From Mycolicibacterium setense (GTDB taxonomy: Bacteria > Actinomycetota > Actinomycetes > Mycobacteriales > Mycobacteriaceae): a stretch of DNA of 64,000 nucleotides. Location of the stretch: the NCBI RefSeq assembly GCF_000805385.1, contig NZ_JTJW01000005.1, forward strand, positions 620,001 to 684,000, read 5' to 3'. Each line of letters begins with the position of its first letter. The first letter of the stretch is position 1. Below are positions 15,234-22,720 of this stretch, one piece after another. The notes under the pieces were generated by a model. The model was given only the letters and a program-made list of their open reading frames with translations, was not told the DNA's origin and searched no databases. The position numbers were made by a program, and so were the translations under genes.

Positions 15234-16253
15234 TCATGTCTGCCTGTCCACCTTTCGGATCAACCGGGCTGTGCCACGCTCGAGGATCGTCTGGCGCTTG
15301 TCAGAGTCGCGGACGCGTGCGGCTCGCCGTACGGCGGGGCCGATGGTCAGTCCGTCCCGGTACGCATCGACCACTCGGGGATCGACGTAGGCGCTGCGGG
15401 CGACGGCCGGGGTGTTTCCGAGAGCCTCGGCGACCTCGCGCATCACCGCGGACTCGACGCGTTTGATCACCTTGCCGTCGATGGGAGGGTCCGCGTCGAC
15501 GAACGACTCGGCCGCCAGCACCGTGCCGTGCCAGGTGCGCAGATCTTTCACGGTGTAGCCGTCGCCGACCATTTCTTTGAATCGGACATTGAGATCCTCG
15601 GCATGGACCTCCGTCCACTCGGACGAGTTGCGAAAAGCCAGCAGGCGATCGCCGTTGCCCCGACTCCGCTGCAAGGACCGGACTGCACGCACCACCGCCG
15701 GATCTTCGACCAGCAGCATGCGCCGCACGCCGCTCTTGGCCGGATAATCGAACTCGACCGCATCCGGGTGCAACGTGATGTGTTCACGGAGCAACGTCGC
15801 GACACCGAACGAGTTGTTCTCCTCGGCGTAGTGGTCTCCACCGGCGCGGAAGTACCCGAGGTCGAGAAGTCGTAGTCCCAGTGCCAGCACGCGGTCGCGG
15901 GTCAACCCACGTCGTCTCAGATCCCTCGCGATGGCGCTACGCCAGTCAGCAAGGCCGGCCGACAGTTCGAGCACCCGGTCGAACTTCTCCTCGCCGCGCT
16001 CCTGCTGCCATTGGGAGTGATACAGGTATTGGCGCCGTCCCGCGACATCGGTGCCGACGGCTTGGATGTGTCCGTTCGGATGCGGGGATATCCATACCTT
16101 CTTCCAGGCCGGCGGGATCACCAGATCCTCGATGCGCTTCAGCGTTGCCGCATCGGTGACGGCGGCCCCGTCGTCATCGCGGTAACTGAATCTCCGGCCA
16201 CGGCGCACCCGGTGAATCCCCGGCCCACCGACGACGCTGCGCCGCAGCCTCAT
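15234..16253 (-). CDS. DNA topoisomerase IB (poxvirus type)
   Basis: A 339-residue type IB topoisomerase, the short bacterial/poxvirus form. The visible core includes the IPPAWKKVWISPHPNGHIQA region, KDLRTWHGT with the catalytic Arg and His, and SAYVDPRVVDAY with the probable nucleophilic tyrosine. It relaxes supercoils through a 3'-phosphotyrosyl intermediate without ATP. The ATG at 16253 was chosen; four codons upstream lies another ATG, and the longer frame beyond that runs antisense through the RsbW-like gene. It converges on the glycosyltransferase with a 4-bp gap and diverges from the RsbW-like gene. Confidence 0.88.
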   Translation of the reverse strand: MRLRRSVVGGPGIHRVRRGRRFSYRDDDGAAVTDAATLKRIEDLVIPPAWKKVWISPHPNGHIQAVGTDVAGRRQYLYHSQWQQERGEEKFDRVLELSAGLADWRSAIARDLRRRGLTRDRVLALGLRLLDLGYFRAGGDHYAEENNSFGVATLLREHITLHPDAVEFDYPAKSGVRRMLLVEDPAVVRAVRSLQRSRGNGDRLLAFRNSSEWTEVHAEDLNVRFKEMVGDGYTVKDLRTWHGTVLAAESFVDADPPIDGKVIKRVESAVMREVAEALGNTPAVARSAYVDPRVVDAYRDGLTIGPAVRRAARVRDSDKRQTILERGTARLIRKVDRQT

Positions 16254-16268
16254 TGCGGCCCACATCCT

Positions 16269-16296
16269 GGTTTGGCGACCAGGCGACTGTGGGTAC
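16269..16296 (+). promoter_or_regulatory. SigF-type promoter for the second RsbW-like gene
   Basis: GGTTT (16269-16273), 17 nt, GGGTAC (16291-16296). It ends 9 nt before the ATG at 16306 and points to a leaderless start there. Confidence 0.75.
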
Positions 16297-16305
16297 GCGA
16301 CCCAT

Positions 16306-16818
16306 ATGTCATTGTCTGGCCGGGCACCGGGGCCTCCACTGACTGTGCTGCACGGTCGGCGGATACCCCGGGCGGCATCGGGCCACACACGCGGATCGCG
16401 AGCTGTAGAGCTGCGGGTACCGGCCCGGGTGGAGTCGCTGGCTGTGGTGAGGGCCATGACGGGTTGTCTGGCCGGCTATGAGGAATTGAACGGCGATACG
16501 GCTGGTGACCTGGCGTTGGCGGTGGATGAAGCCTGCACGGTGCTGATCGGCATGTCTTCGCCCGGAGCCAACCTCGTGCTGGTGGAAGACCCTGGGGTGG
16601 ATGTACTGAGCGTCCGCGTGTCAACCGCCTGTGACAGCGTCCATGGCGAGCCTGGCAGTGCCGGCCTGAGCGGCTTCAGCCGCCGGGTACTGGAGTCGCT
16701 CGCCGAGCAGGTGGACACCTTCGTCGACGAGCTCGACTCCGAGCACGCCGATGAACTCAGCCCGGTGCTGGGTATTTCGCTGACCGTCCGGCGGAACGGG
16801 TTGTCGGTGCGACGTTAG
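16306..16818 (+). CDS. RsbW-like anti-sigma/serine kinase paralogue
   Basis: A 170-residue protein whose residues from about 35 onward match the RsbW/UsfX family. It shares with the RsbW at 24460 the VELRVPARVESLAVVR-type opening, the AVDEACT box of the GHKL ATPase fold and the central VSTAC segment. It may bind a sigma factor or phosphorylate a STAS protein. The start follows a SigF-type -10 by 9 nt and has no ribosome binding site, so a leaderless mRNA is likely; this gives an N-terminal extension of about 30 residues compared with RsbW. It converges on a STAS gene with a 4-bp overlap. Confidence 0.82.
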   Translation: MSLSGRAPGPPLTVLHGRRIPRAASGHTRGSRAVELRVPARVESLAVVRAMTGCLAGYEELNGDTAGDLALAVDEACTVLIGMSSPGANLVLVEDPGVDVLSVRVSTACDSVHGEPGSAGLSGFSRRVLESLAEQVDTFVDELDSEHADELSPVLGISLTVRRNGLSVRR

Positions 16819-17258
16819 GGAGTTACGTCGACCAACCGCAACTGCCTCGGCTGATTGCGCAGCGTCGAGAGGGCGGCAGGAAGCGAAGTCGAGACCGGCA
16901 ACGCGCGGGCAGGATCGCAGATGCCGAGCACGCGGGACACGGCGCGGCTGGGAATCAACACCCAGTCGATGTTCTCGCCGGCGCATCGCACGTTGAGGGT
17001 ATGAAGGCAGGCGAAGCAGCCTGCGCTGAAGAAGTCGACCGCGCTGAGGTCGAGAACGAGTTGTCCGCTGGGCCTGGTGTGCCGAATCCCGCAGTCGGTC
17101 AGCTCGGTGGCATTGGACGCATCCAGCTCGCCGCTGACGCTGATCACCGCGGTCGCCGGCCACAGCCATTGCGCGCAGAACTGCGCACGGGTGCGGTCAT
17201 GGGGAGACGTGGTGACCCGGCTCGCGACATTCAAGCTCGTGACGTTCATTGTGGACAT
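16815..17258 (-). CDS. STAS-domain anti-sigma factor antagonist, cysteine-rich (RsfA/RsfB type)
   Basis: A 147-residue STAS protein with the SGELDASNA opening strand and the DLSAVDFFSAG motif; S78 occupies the position phosphorylated in RsbV/SpoIIAA. It contains six cysteines (28, 56, 81, 84, 92 and 114); C92 and C114 align with C85 and C107 of the STAS protein beside sigF. In M. tuberculosis RsfA is controlled by a disulfide, so redox control is plausible here. It would release a sigma factor by binding an RsbW protein. GGAG precedes the ATG by 7 nt. A 20-bp element shared with the other STAS gene lies 109 bp upstream. Confidence 0.85.
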   Translation of the reverse strand: MSTMNVTSLNVASRVTTSPHDRTRAQFCAQWLWPATAVISVSGELDASNATELTDCGIRHTRPSGQLVLDLSAVDFFSAGCFACLHTLNVRCAGENIDWVLIPSRAVSRVLGICDPARALPVSTSLPAALSTLRNQPRQLRLVDVTP

Positions 17259-17366
17259 CGGTGACTCCTCAGCAGAAACACTGCGGTCACGTCACACTTC
17301 AGGTTCTGTGGGCTCAAAACCCCTGGATACAGGGTCACTACCCTGCATCCGATGACGATTTTCAGG

Positions 17367-17386
17367 GCGGCTGTGAACTCAACCTG
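17367..17386 (-). repeat. 20-bp element upstream of STAS gene 1, exact copy at 26134
   Basis: On the minus strand this reads CAGGTTGAGTTCACAGCCGC and is identical to 26134-26153. Both copies face a STAS gene, with 108 and 97 bp between element and start codon. Probably a promoter or regulator site; it does not match the SigF consensus. Confidence 0.7.
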
Positions 17387-17475
17387 CGACCGACTTTACG
17401 CCCCATCATGCGCTCGAACAATCGATCCGCGAGTGTTCCCGGCGGCGCGCCACGTCTGTCTCGTCCGCAACACTG

Positions 17476-17497
17476 CTACCGAGCGGCCCCTCGGTAG
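17476..17497 (-). terminator. Hairpin after the ACR3-ArsC gene
   Basis: A perfect 8-bp stem (17476-17483 with 17490-17497) and a 6-nt loop, 40 bp beyond the arsenic gene stop. No U-run follows, as is common in mycobacteria. Confidence 0.5.
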
Positions 17498-17537
17498 ATG
17501 AAAACAACACTGGCGGAGCCAATTTCGTTGATCGAAT

Positions 17538-19022
17538 TCAGCTGCGTACGGCCAACTCCGTCAACAAGTGCCTGACACGGGTGTCGATCTCGTCGCGGAT
17601 GGGGCGGACCGCCGCGAGGTCCTTGCCGGCAGGATCCGGCAGTTCCCAGTTCACGTAGCGCTTCCCCGGGAAGATGGGGCAGCTGTCGCCGCATCCCATG
17701 GTGACCACCACATCGGCTGCCGAGACGATTTCCTCTGTCCAACGTTTCGGGGATCCGCCTGTGATGTCGATGCCGACCTCCGCCATCGCGGCGACGGCGG
17801 TCGGATTGATCTCATGTGCCGGTTCTGACCCGCCGGATAGTGCAATGGCCCCGCCAGCCGCGTAGTGGGTGAAGTATCCGAGGGCCATCTGCGAGCGCCC
17901 GGCGTTGTGGGTGCACAGAAACAGCACCGTCGGCGGGCTGGTCGGCAAGTGCTCAGAAGTGTGGTGGGAGAATCGGTTTCGGAGCGCCAGGGAGACGTAG
18001 ACCAGAGCGACCAACACCGGCACTTCGATCAACGGGCCGACGACCCCTGCCAGTGCCTGGCCGGAGGTGGCACCGTAGGTGGCGATCGCCACGGCGATGG
18101 CGAGTTCGAAGTTGTTGCCGGCCGCGGTGAACGCCAGGGTGGTGGTGCGCTCGTAACCGAGATCGAGCACCGTGCCGAGCAGGTAGCCGCCGCCCCACAT
18201 GATCGCGAAGTAGGCCAGCAGCGGCAGCGCGATCCGGGCCACGTCCCATGGCTGGTGGGTGATCTGATCACCTTGCAGCGCAAAGAGAATCACGATGGTG
18301 AACAGCAGTCCGTAGAGCGCCCACGGCCCGATGCGGGGCAGGAACTCGGATTCGTACCAGTCGCGGCCCTTGGTCTTCTCCCCGATGCGGCGGGACAGGT
18401 AGCCGGCCAGCAGCGGAATGCCGAGGAAGATGAGCACGGATTTGGCGATCTGCCACGGCGAGGTGCTGATGGTGGTCTGCTCCAGGCCGAGCCAGCCGGG
18501 CAGCACAGAGAGGTAGAACCAGCCCAGCACGGCGAACATGATGACCTGGAAGATCGAGTTGAGTGCGACCAGGACGGCGGCGGCTTCGCGGTCTCCGCAG
18601 GCGAGGTCGTTCCAGATGATGACCATGGCGATGCAGCGGGCCAGGCCGACGATGATGAGGCCGGTGCGGTATTCCGGCAGATCGGGCAGTAGCAGCCAGG
18701 CCAGGGCGAACATCAACGCCGGGCCGAGCACCCAGTTCAACAGCAGCGAAGAGAGCAGCAGTTTGCGGTCGCCGGTGACGGTATCGAGGCGGTCGTAGCG
18801 GACCTTGGCCAGCACGGGATACATCATGATCAACAGGCCCAGGGCGATGGGCAGTGAAATGCCGTCGATCTGAACGCTTTCCAGCGCGGTGTTGAGACCG
18901 GGGACCCAGCGGCCGAGGAGCAGCCCGGCGACCATCGCCGCGCCGATCCAGAGCGGTAGGAACCGGTCGAGGGTGGAGAGCTTGCCGACGACCGGCGGCG
19001 CGGCGGCTGTCGTGGCGGTCAT
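17538..19022 (-). CDS. arsC: ACR3 arsenite efflux pump fused to ArsC arsenate reductase
   Basis: A 494-residue fusion. Residues 1-350 form a ten-helix ACR3 arsenite permease with the essential cysteine C130 (GLARCIAM) and the GNNFELAIA segment. Residues 362-494 are an LMW-phosphatase-type arsenate reductase with C370 in the CTHNAGRSQ P-loop and a second site VVTMGCGDSCP. Arsenate would be reduced and arsenite exported by one polypeptide, as in the M. tuberculosis homologue Rv2643. The ATG overlaps the ArsR stop by 4 bases, so it is under ArsR control. Confidence 0.93.
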   Translation of the reverse strand: MTATTAAAPPVVGKLSTLDRFLPLWIGAAMVAGLLLGRWVPGLNTALESVQIDGISLPIALGLLIMMYPVLAKVRYDRLDTVTGDRKLLLSSLLLNWVLGPALMFALAWLLLPDLPEYRTGLIIVGLARCIAMVIIWNDLACGDREAAAVLVALNSIFQVIMFAVLGWFYLSVLPGWLGLEQTTISTSPWQIAKSVLIFLGIPLLAGYLSRRIGEKTKGRDWYESEFLPRIGPWALYGLLFTIVILFALQGDQITHQPWDVARIALPLLAYFAIMWGGGYLLGTVLDLGYERTTTLAFTAAGNNFELAIAVAIATYGATSGQALAGVVGPLIEVPVLVALVYVSLALRNRFSHHTSEHLPTSPPTVLFLCTHNAGRSQMALGYFTHYAAGGAIALSGGSEPAHEINPTAVAAMAEVGIDITGGSPKRWTEEIVSAADVVVTMGCGDSCPIFPGKRYVNWELPDPAGKDLAAVRPIRDEIDTRVRHLLTELAVRS

Positions 19023-19387
19023 GCGGAGGCCGTGGCGGAGGTCGGAGCGCCGAGCAGGACGGTGAGGCTGGCCAGCGCGTCGGGCACCACCGCGTAGTAC
19101 ACCCAGGACGCTCGGCGCTGCGAAGTGAGCAGGCCGGCGTCGCGCAGCACCTTGAGGTGGTGGCTGATCGTCGGCTGCGAGACGTCGACCCCGGCTGAGA
19201 TGTCGCAGACGCAGGCCTCGCCACCGGCATGGCTGGCGATCGCCGAGAACAACTGCAAGCGGACCGGATCGGCCAGTGCCTTGAGCTTGACCGTCATATC
19301 CGCGGCCTCGGCAGGCGAGATCGGTTCACGCAGTAACGCGCCGGGCGGGCAGCACGCCTCGTCGGACGGATCCGATGATTTCGACAT
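19019..19387 (-). CDS. ArsR-family arsenite-responsive repressor
   Basis: A 122-residue ArsR/SmtB winged-helix repressor. The recognition helix region (VSQPTISHHLKVLRDAGL) and a preceding CVCD cysteine pair, the type of arsenic site known from several ArsR subfamilies, are visible; CC also occurs near the N-terminus. It should repress its own operon with the ACR3-ArsC gene until arsenite binds. A perfect TCAATATTGA palindrome lies 3 bp upstream of its start codon. Confidence 0.9.
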   Translation of the reverse strand: MSKSSDPSDEACCPPGALLREPISPAEAADMTVKLKALADPVRLQLFSAIASHAGGEACVCDISAGVDVSQPTISHHLKVLRDAGLLTSQRRASWVYYAVVPDALASLTVLLGAPTSATASA

Positions 19388-19390
19388 CCT

Positions 19391-19400
19391 TCAATATTGA
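19391..19400. promoter_or_regulatory. Probable ArsR operator
   Basis: A perfect 10-bp palindrome TCAATATTGA immediately before the arsR start, with the AT-rich core usual in ArsR/SmtB sites. Confidence 0.6.
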
Positions 19401-19431
19401 TGCTTATCGAACCCGCCGTCAAGCCGAGTGC

Positions 19432-19920
19432 TCAGCAGCAGGACGTGGTCTCGGCCGTCTCAGACTCGGCGTCTGCGGCGGCACTTCCGCCGCAGCAGAC
19501 TCCACCCTCGCCACCCTCGCCGTCGGCGAGGAGTCGGGGGCTGGTGCCGAATGTGTCGGAATCGGCCAGCACCGTGTAGACCTCCCATTTCTCTCCGGCC
19601 GGGCCGGTCACCCAGACCTTGTCCTGGGTGGCAAAGCAACAGGTCGTGCCGATCTCCTCGTCGGTGAACAGGCCCTCGCCGGTCAGGCGGGCGATCTCGG
19701 CGTGCACCGTCTCGCTGGATTCGACCTCGACCCCGAGGTGGTTGATGGTGCCGCCCTTGCCGGGGTTTTCCAGCAGCACCAGCTTTAGTGGCGGCTCGGT
19801 GACCGCGAAGTTGGCGTAGCCGGGCTTGACCTTGGCCGGGGAAACGCCAAAGAGCTTGGTGTAGAACGTGACCGCCTCGTCGAGATCATCGACGTTGAGC
19901 GCGAGCTGGACACGGGACAT
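19432..19920 (-). CDS. cadI: CadI/ArsI-type glyoxalase-fold metal resistance protein
   Basis: A 162-residue vicinal-oxygen-chelate protein beginning SRVQLALNVDDLDEAV and containing INHLGVEV, matching the cadmium-induced CadI/ArsI group (M. tuberculosis Rv2641). ArsI members cleave the C-As bond of trivalent organoarsenicals, using a vicinal cysteine pair; the CCF motif (about residues 96-97) fits that. The C-terminus adds further cysteines (VCCGG and a terminal CC). GGTGGAGG lies 8 nt before the ATG. It diverges from the second ArsR gene across an inverted-repeat operator. Confidence 0.9.
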   Translation of the reverse strand: MSRVQLALNVDDLDEAVTFYTKLFGVSPAKVKPGYANFAVTEPPLKLVLLENPGKGGTINHLGVEVESSETVHAEIARLTGEGLFTDEEIGTTCCFATQDKVWVTGPAGEKWEVYTVLADSDTFGTSPRLLADGEGGEGGVCCGGSAAADAESETAETTSCC

Positions 19921-19944
19921 GATGCGAACCTCCACCTGGGATGA

Positions 19945-19999
19945 GACATATATCGAATTAACCATCAGGGCCCAGGATGCCACCTTTTCGATATATGTC
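19945..19999. promoter_or_regulatory. Inverted repeat operator between cadI and the second arsR
   Basis: GACATATATCGAA (19945-19957) and its exact inverse TTCGATATATGTC (19987-19999), 29 bp apart, in the 102-bp divergent region. Likely two binding sites of the ArsR encoded at 20023, one facing each gene. Confidence 0.75.
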
Positions 20000-20022
20000 A
20001 ATATTCATGGCATGATGGAGCC

Positions 20023-20382
20023 ATGCCGAAAGCGCTGCCCGTGATCGATATGTCCACGCCGGTGTGTTGTTCGCCGGTGGCGGCAGGCCCGATCACGGAT
20101 GACGACGCGGTGGCCGTGGCGATGCGGCTCAAGGCGATCGCCGACCCGGCACGGGTCAAGATCGTGTCCTTGTTGTTCACCGCGACGCCGGGTGGTGAGA
20201 CGAGTGGCAACCTCGCCGCCGCGCTCGGGTTGAGCGAGTCGACCGTCAGCCACCACATGGGTCAGCTACGCAAGGCCGGACTGGTGATATCGGACCGCCG
20301 CGGAATGAATGTCCTTCATCGCGTGCTGCCCGAGGCTCTCCAGGCCTTGTGTGTAGTGCTCGACCCGAACTGCTGCCGGTAG
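20023..20382 (+). CDS. ArsR/SmtB-family metal-responsive repressor
   Basis: A 119-residue ArsR-family repressor with recognition helix SESTVSHHMGQLRKAGL. It carries CC motifs at both ends (PVCCSP near residue 16 and a terminal NCC), the arrangement expected for a cadmium, lead or arsenite sensor and similar to M. tuberculosis Rv2642. It is divergent from cadI, with the perfect 13-bp inverted repeat between them, and should control both. It is distinct in sequence from the ArsR at 19019. It converges on the next gene with a 5-bp gap. Confidence 0.88.
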   Translation: MPKALPVIDMSTPVCCSPVAAGPITDDDAVAVAMRLKAIADPARVKIVSLLFTATPGGETSGNLAAALGLSESTVSHHMGQLRKAGLVISDRRGMNVLHRVLPEALQALCVVLDPNCCR

Positions 20383-20387
20383 TGCGG

Positions 20388-21014
20388 TCAGAGCCGCCCG
20401 AGCAGGATCTCCACACCCGGGCCGCTGAGTTCCTCGGCGGCTTGCCTGCGGCCGGTCATCGCAAGAAGTAGCGCCTCACCGGAGCCGGAGACTTCCGGTC
20501 CGTGGCCGTGCTCCCACTCGATATCGTTGGCGCACAATCGAAGTCCTCTGATTCTCCGGCCCGCACCGAGGCGCGGGTTGCCGGGCACCAGAGGCAGGAT
20601 CCGTTGTAGTCGCTGCGCGGGCACGTCGCGCGGGTGGCCGAGTGCACGCCGAATGTCCTGATGATGAACGGTCCCGTCGACCAGACCGATCATGCCGCCG
20701 AACCCCGCCGTCAGACCTTGCGGGCGCAGATGCCGGTTGAGGAACTCGAGTAGTCCGGTCGTGGACATCGTCGAGTATTCGGCGACACCGACTTCATTGG
20801 CCCGCACCACCCGCCCCTTCACGAACCGCTTGAACAATCCAGCGACGCCCAGCTCCTCGTAGCTGACGATGTGGGCCACAACGTCTTTCACTGTCCAGCC
20901 GGTGCACAGCGACTCTGTCTGCCACTCATCGGAGGTCAAGGTGGCCAGGAATTCGGCAAGATCGGCCCGCTCGTCACGGGCCAGGTCCATCAGTGACGGT
21001 TCGTCGGTGTCCAT
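20388..21014 (-). CDS. Maleylpyruvate isomerase N-terminal (MDMPI/DinB-like) family protein
   Basis: A 208-residue protein of the TIGR03083 family of actinobacterial DinB-like four-helix proteins. The TSDEWQTESLCTGWTVKDVVAHIV segment with its histidine and VDGTVHHQDIRR supply the metal-binding His positions. Some relatives are mycothiol-dependent isomerases or transferases; the specific reaction is unknown. AGGAGAG lies before the ATG at 21014, which decides it over a longer frame to 21128. It converges on the arsenic regulator and diverges from the SigF-type small membrane protein genes. Confidence 0.82.
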   Translation of the reverse strand: MDTDEPSLMDLARDERADLAEFLATLTSDEWQTESLCTGWTVKDVVAHIVSYEELGVAGLFKRFVKGRVVRANEVGVAEYSTMSTTGLLEFLNRHLRPQGLTAGFGGMIGLVDGTVHHQDIRRALGHPRDVPAQRLQRILPLVPGNPRLGAGRRIRGLRLCANDIEWEHGHGPEVSGSGEALLLAMTGRRQAAEELSGPGVEILLGRL

Positions 21015-21117
21015 CGAAGCTCTCCTGCCGGACCACGTCGGTGTAGCGGTCAAGGGTAGAAGCGGTGCGGCCCACCGATCAACGCCGCGACCACGCTTGC
21101 GTGCGGTTTGCCTCAAT

Positions 21118-21143
21118 GTTTGACCCACGCGTCAGCCGGGTAC
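21118..21143 (+). promoter_or_regulatory. SigF-type promoter for the small membrane protein / usfY genes
   Basis: GTTT (21118-21121), 16 nt, GGGTAC (21138-21143), 10 nt before the ATG at 21154. Confidence 0.75.
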
Positions 21144-21153
21144 ATCGCATCCC

Positions 21154-21387
21154 ATGAGACTTGGTGGATTGTTCGGAACAGTCGTGCTCATCTGGCTGAT
21201 CATCGGCGTGGTGGCGGCCTGGCAGCGCGATTATTTCCACGGTGGATCAACGAACTGTGCGACCGCGGGCGCAATAGCACTCACGGTCCTGGCCGGCCCG
21301 CTGAACTACGCGGGTGTCAATCCCAAGGTGGACGAGTGCCGTTTGCCGCAACCCAGTGCGATGGCTCCCATCGCCGCACTGAATTGA
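21154..21387 (+). CDS. Small membrane protein with SigF-type promoter
   Basis: A 77-residue protein with an N-terminal transmembrane helix (about residues 4-22) followed by an extracytoplasmic region with two cysteines (TNCATAG and DECRLP) that could form a disulfide. The function is unknown. A SigF-type -10 ends 10 nt before the ATG, so the mRNA is nearly leaderless. It is the first of four same-strand small genes ending with the second usfY. Confidence 0.78.
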   Translation: MRLGGLFGTVVLIWLIIGVVAAWQRDYFHGGSTNCATAGAIALTVLAGPLNYAGVNPKVDECRLPQPSAMAPIAALN

Positions 21388-21394
21388 GGTCGTC

Positions 21395-21550
21395 ATGATT
21401 GTGCTCGGAGCGATCCTGCTCGTTCTCGGATTGGTCTTCAACATCTATCTGCTCTGGGTGGCCGGCGTGATCCTGCTGGTCATCGGTGCCGTCTTCTGGC
21501 TGCTCGGGTCGATCGGGCGGCCGGTCGCGGGGCGTCGAAGCTGGTATTGA
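21395..21550 (+). CDS. DUF6131-like small membrane protein
   Basis: A 51-residue, almost entirely hydrophobic protein with two short membrane helices and a basic-aromatic C-terminus (GRPVAGRRSWY). The IVLGAILLVLGL opening and RRSWY ending fit the DUF6131 family of tiny actinobacterial membrane proteins. It starts 7 bases after the preceding gene, with GAGGTCGTC before the ATG, and is probably cotranscribed. Function unknown. Confidence 0.72.
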   Translation: MIVLGAILLVLGLVFNIYLLWVAGVILLVIGAVFWLLGSIGRPVAGRRSWY

Positions 21551-21597
21551 CCACACGGCCGTCTCAACATCGTCAGCAACGACAAGGGAGGTGCGAG

Positions 21598-21855
21598 ATG
21601 CCGAATTCGTCGATCAAGGACGAAAAGCTCTACGAGGAGCTGCGCGACGAAGGAAATTCGAAGGAGAAGGCGGCGCGGATCTCGAACGCTGCCGCGGCCC
21701 GGGGGCGTTCGAATGTCGGCCGCTCGGGCGGCGAGTCCGGTTCCTATGACGACTGGAAGGTCGACGACCTGCGCAAGCGGGCGAAAGAGCTTGGCATCAA
21801 GGGCTATTCCGACAAGAACAAGCGCGAACTGATCGGGATGCTCCGCAACCATTGA
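21598..21855 (+). CDS. Small SAP/Rho-N-like nucleic-acid-binding protein
   Basis: An 85-residue protein. The first half (LYEELRDEGNSKEKAARISNAAAARG) is a conserved actinobacterial motif, and the second half (WKVDDLRKRAKELGIKGYSDKNKRELI) matches the SAP/Rho N-terminal helix-extension-helix that binds DNA or RNA. It may be a stress-related nucleic-acid protector. GGGAGG lies 5 nt before this ATG, so the longer frame from 21547 was not used. It sits in the SigF-type small-gene cluster upstream of usfY. Confidence 0.8.
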   Translation: MPNSSIKDEKLYEELRDEGNSKEKAARISNAAAARGRSNVGRSGGESGSYDDWKVDDLRKRAKELGIKGYSDKNKRELIGMLRNH

Positions 21856-21953
21856 TCGATGATGGTGTTTCTCTCGCCAGAGGGGTCCAATAGATCTACC
21901 GTGGAGACAGCCCATGCACGGCAGGTGGGGCGAAGTGGCGGGAAGGAGCAGCC

Positions 21954-22262
21954 ATGAAGGGTCCAAAAGATCCAGTTGACCACGCCCGGACAACCCGGCC
22001 ACACGCCGGCGAGTCGATGAAGGACAACGTCATCATGCCCGCGCTCGTACTGATCCTCCTGGGATTGGTGCTGTTCGTCGGGTGTCTGGCGGCGTTCGCC
22101 ACCGGCCACCCCGATGTGGGCCTGACCGTGGGCACGTTGTCCGCAGCCGGGCTCGGCATCGGATCGATGTGGCTGGCGCTCGAGCACATGCGAGTGCGCC
22201 GCATCGAGGATCGCTGGTACACAGACCATCCCGGCGTGATGCGGCAGCGGCCGAGCAGCTGA
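21954..22262 (+). CDS. usfY: UsfY (copy 2)
   Basis: A 102-residue two-helix membrane protein, clearly paralogous to the one at 7630-7941: the same KGP-DPVDH-RTTRPHAGE opening, MKDN, central helices and RRIEDRWYTDHPGV end. In M. tuberculosis usfY lies directly upstream of rsbW and sigF; here three other genes intervene. AAGGAG precedes the ATG. Its role in SigF signalling is unknown. A strong hairpin follows the stop. Confidence 0.85.
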   Translation: MKGPKDPVDHARTTRPHAGESMKDNVIMPALVLILLGLVLFVGCLAAFATGHPDVGLTVGTLSAAGLGIGSMWLALEHMRVRRIEDRWYTDHPGVMRQRPSS

Positions 22263-22273
22263 GAACCGCGCCG

Positions 22274-22304
22274 ACCCACCCGGCAGCTGAGCAGCCGGGT
22301 GGGT
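22274..22304. terminator. Terminator hairpin between usfY and the next gene
   Basis: A perfect 11-bp stem (22274-22284 with 22294-22304) with a 9-nt loop, between two convergent genes. Confidence 0.75.
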
Positions 22305-22325
22305 GTCGTGCGGCGCGGCGCAAGC

Positions 22326-22670
22326 TCAGAACGTGAGCGCCAGTACCGCGAAATCGATTGCCAACAGCGCCAATCCGATCAGCGGAACAAGAATGCCGTA
22401 CCGCAAGCGTGCGGTGATGATGGACACGGCGATCGTGACCACGGGCACAACGGGCGCGCCGTAGAACAGGATCCCGAACCAGAATTCTCCGGGGCCCTTG
22501 CTCGCGCACACGTCGCCGGTACATCCGGCCATACCCATCACCGCACCCATGCCGTACAGGAACACCGCGATGGCCGCGGGAACGGTCAACACGGCCAGCA
22601 CCCAGGTGAGCGAAATCCGCATCCGCCGCTCGCCGGTGTGCTGTGTCTGCAGAGTCTGTGATTCGGTCAT
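22326..22670 (-). CDS. Small three-helix membrane protein
   Basis: A 114-residue protein with three predicted membrane segments and a loop holding two cysteines (GCTGDVCASKGPGEFWFG), probably a disulfide outside the membrane. I do not recognise the family. The ATG at 22670 was chosen because the frame further upstream crosses the divergent SigF-type promoter and the start of the neighbouring gene. Its own promoter is not evident. Confidence 0.68.
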   Translation of the reverse strand: MTESQTLQTQHTGERRMRISLTWVLAVLTVPAAIAVFLYGMGAVMGMAGCTGDVCASKGPGEFWFGILFYGAPVVPVVTIAVSIITARLRYGILVPLIGLALLAIDFAVLALTF

Positions 22671-22686
22671 GGCGTCCGCATACCCA

Positions 22687-22711
22687 GTTTCGCGGTCTTC
22701 TGCACGGGTAT
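22687..22711 (+). promoter_or_regulatory. Consensus SigF promoter for the F420-type oxidoreductase
   Basis: GTTT (22687-22690), 15 nt, GGGTAT (22706-22711), 9 nt before the ATG at 22721. Confidence 0.8.
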
Positions 22712-22720
22712 TCCAGCGCC

